Positions 15,735 to 16,447 of a DNA stretch of 16,447 nucleotides are shown in pieces. Both the position numbers and the translations under genes were made by a program. Below the pieces are notes generated by a model. The model worked only from the letters and a program-made list of their open reading frames with translations. It did no database searches and was not told where the DNA came from. How positions within the stretch are numbered: position 1 is the first letter of the stretch; each line of letters opens with the position of its first letter. The stretch comes from Planctomycetota bacterium (lineage in GTDB: Bacteria; Planctomycetota; Planctomycetia; Pirellulales; Pirellulaceae). The DNA lies in NCBI GenBank assembly GCA_026692885.1, contig JAPLNJ010000674.1, positions 1-16,447 on the forward strand, read 5' to 3'.

Positions 15735-15790
15735 GTAAGCATCCTGCTTGCCGTTCGATTCATCGCGTCAAACGCAAGCTGGAAGCTTAC
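15735..15790. repeat. Inverted REP-like doublet
   Basis: GTAAGCATCCTGCTTGC on the plus strand (15735-15751) and GTAAGCTTCCAGCTTGC on the minus strand (15774-15790) differ at only two positions and face each other across 22 bp. Each copy is itself an imperfect hairpin (AAGC...GCTT). This head-to-head pairing is the layout of bacterial interspersed mosaic elements made from REP sequences. It sits directly beside a REP-associated transposase remnant, which supports the reading. Confidence 0.7.
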
Positions 15791-15804
15791 GCCACCGCAT
15801 TTGC

Positions 15805-15829
15805 AAATCAAAGGGGTCAGGACTCATTG
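15805..15829 (+). repeat. Left 25-bp inverted repeat of RAYT unit
   Basis: It begins AAATCAAAGGGG and ends ACTCATTG, and is the exact reverse complement of 16294-16318. The two copies bracket the transposase remnant, marking the boundaries of one inserted unit. No target-site duplication was seen outside them. Confidence 0.9.
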
Positions 15830-15861
15830 ATTCGTGTTTTGGGACTTGGTAAGCTCTGCCC

Positions 15862-16267
15862 ATGCCACGACCACCACGAGCCGATGCAGCAGGCGGGCTG
15901 TACCAGGCCCTGAAGCGTGGGAACTCGCGAGCACAAATCTTCCATAAGGAAGCCGATTACGAAGCGTTCGAGCGCATTTTGGCGGAAGGCTTGGAACGCT
16001 ACGACGTCCTGTGTTTTTGCTATCAGTTGTTGCCGAATCACTGGCACTTGGTCTTACCGCCGAACCGCGATGGCCAGATGAGCCGGTTCCTGCGGTGGGT
16101 CATGGCCACCCCTACGATGCGCTAACGAACCGCTCACAGAACGTGAGTTGGCAGCGGTGCGACGGTCTGCCCAACGTGGTCGCCCGCTGGGTGAACCCTC
16201 CTGGGTCGAATCGACTGCCCAGCGACTCGGTTTGGCATCCACGCTCCGCCCCCGCGGCCGACCGTAG
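15862..16267 (+). pseudogene. REP-associated tyrosine transposase (RAYT) remnant
   Basis: The N-terminal 87 codons (15862-16125) read as a RAYT/IS200-type Y1 transposase: MPRPPRADAAGGLYQALKRG, HKEADYEAFERIL and LPNHWHLVL, which carries the HUH metal motif (HWH). The frame stops after ATPTMR. Immediately afterwards, in the +1 frame from 16124 to the TAG at 16265-16267, the sequence reads NEPLTEREL, then RRSAQRGRPLGEPSWVES and TLRPRGRP, the family's usual C-terminus. The middle part, including the region expected to hold the catalytic Tyr, is deleted with a frame change. The gene is therefore inactive. RAYTs normally act on REP sequences, and REP-like repeats flank it. Confidence 0.85.
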
Positions 16268-16293
16268 GCGCGATTCTTGGAGGAGTTCGCAAA

Positions 16294-16318
16294 CAATGAG
16301 TCCTGACCCCTTTGATTT
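16294..16318 (-). repeat. Right 25-bp inverted repeat of RAYT unit
   Basis: Exact reverse complement of 15805-15829. On the minus strand it begins where homology of the Uma2-like frame ends, so the repeat unit appears to have landed inside that gene. Confidence 0.9.
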
Positions 16319-16447
16319 ACCCAACGGCGATCTTCCGGATCCACCATCCAGACGAGTGTGACGCCGGCCTCGAAGTATTCCTCCCTCTTGCCCCGCATCT
16401 CGCTGGGAGTGTTCGAACGGCTCAAAATCTCGACGGCCAAGTCGGGA
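16319..16447 (-). pseudogene. Uma2-family (DUF820) nuclease fragment, cut by repeat insertion
   Basis: The minus-strand frame enters from beyond the right edge as PDLAVEILSRSNTPSEMRGK, then REEYFEAGVTLVWMVDPEDRR, a clear Uma2/DUF820 PD-(D/E)XK sequence with the PD...ExL pair and a following Lys. Homology stops at about 16321, where the frame runs into the 25-bp inverted repeat and then the back of the transposase relic. The usual C-terminal strands are missing and were not found left of the element. The N-terminus lies outside the window. The gene is probably disrupted; Uma2 genes are common, multicopy and often decayed. It is not evidently connected to CRISPR function. Confidence 0.75.

Larger units (their letters stand above)
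15408..15861. other. Gene-free upstream flank of the cas operon with repeats
   Basis: No credible gene is present. The stretch should hold the main cas operon promoter on the minus strand. TTAATT about 15435 and TTGGTGGG near a run of nine T (A on the plus strand at about 15503) are the only suggestive pieces, and no convincing hexamer pair was found. Further right are the 17-bp tandem repeats (15593-15660), an inverted REP-like doublet (15735-15790), and the left 25-bp inverted repeat of the transposase unit (15805-15829). Confidence 0.5.

Noticed and set aside
15584..15811. Minus-strand open frame of 75 codons
   Set aside because: Built from the 17-bp tandem repeats and the REP-like doublet; it is repeat DNA read as protein.

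Overview
The window is a complete type III-B (Cmr) CRISPR-Cas locus from a high-GC bacterium. All cas genes read right to left on the minus strand, and the left edge is filled by the CRISPR array. The GC-rich codon use, Pro/Ala/Gly-rich inserts in several proteins, REP-like intergenic elements, a RAYT transposase relic and a Uma2 fragment suggest a Planctomycete (Pirellula-like) or similar environmental bacterium. That taxonomic guess is an inference and was not tested.

Layout, following transcription from right to left. The right end (about 15408-16447) is a repeat-rich flank: a cut-off Uma2-type gene, a decayed REP-associated tyrosine transposase between perfect 25-bp inverted repeats, an inverted REP-like doublet and four 17-bp tandem repeats. 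Next comes the effector operon cas10(cmr2)-cmr3-cmr4-cmr5-cmr6/cmr1 fusion (15407-8116), whose first four junctions overlap as ATGA or TGATG. It is followed closely by cas6 and a CARF-HEPN ribonuclease gene (8097-5688). A gap of 675 bp contains two hairpins and a roughly 320-bp imperfect palindrome. The adaptation module follows: a CRISPR-associated primase-polymerase (TPR + AEP primase + Cys-rich domain), cas1 with a large low-complexity insert, and cas2 (5012-1446). Last are a leader-like region of about 240 bp and an array of 17 repeats and 16 spacers that runs to the left edge and probably beyond.

How it should work. Cas6 cuts the array transcript, which is read on the minus strand and leaves the type III ATTGAAAC handle. 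Cmr1-6 bind crRNA. Cmr4 cuts target RNA. Cas10, with an intact GGDD palm motif, should make cyclic oligoadenylate that activates the CARF-HEPN RNase. Cas1, Cas2 and the primase-polymerase acquire spacers. The most interesting points are the Cmr6-Cmr1 fusion with an unrecognised C-terminal module, the primase-polymerase in the adaptation operon, the loss of half of the zinc-ligand cysteines in Cas10, the long palindrome separating the effector and adaptation genes, and a purine and coding-strand bias suggesting that nearly all spacers give crRNAs antisense to mRNAs.
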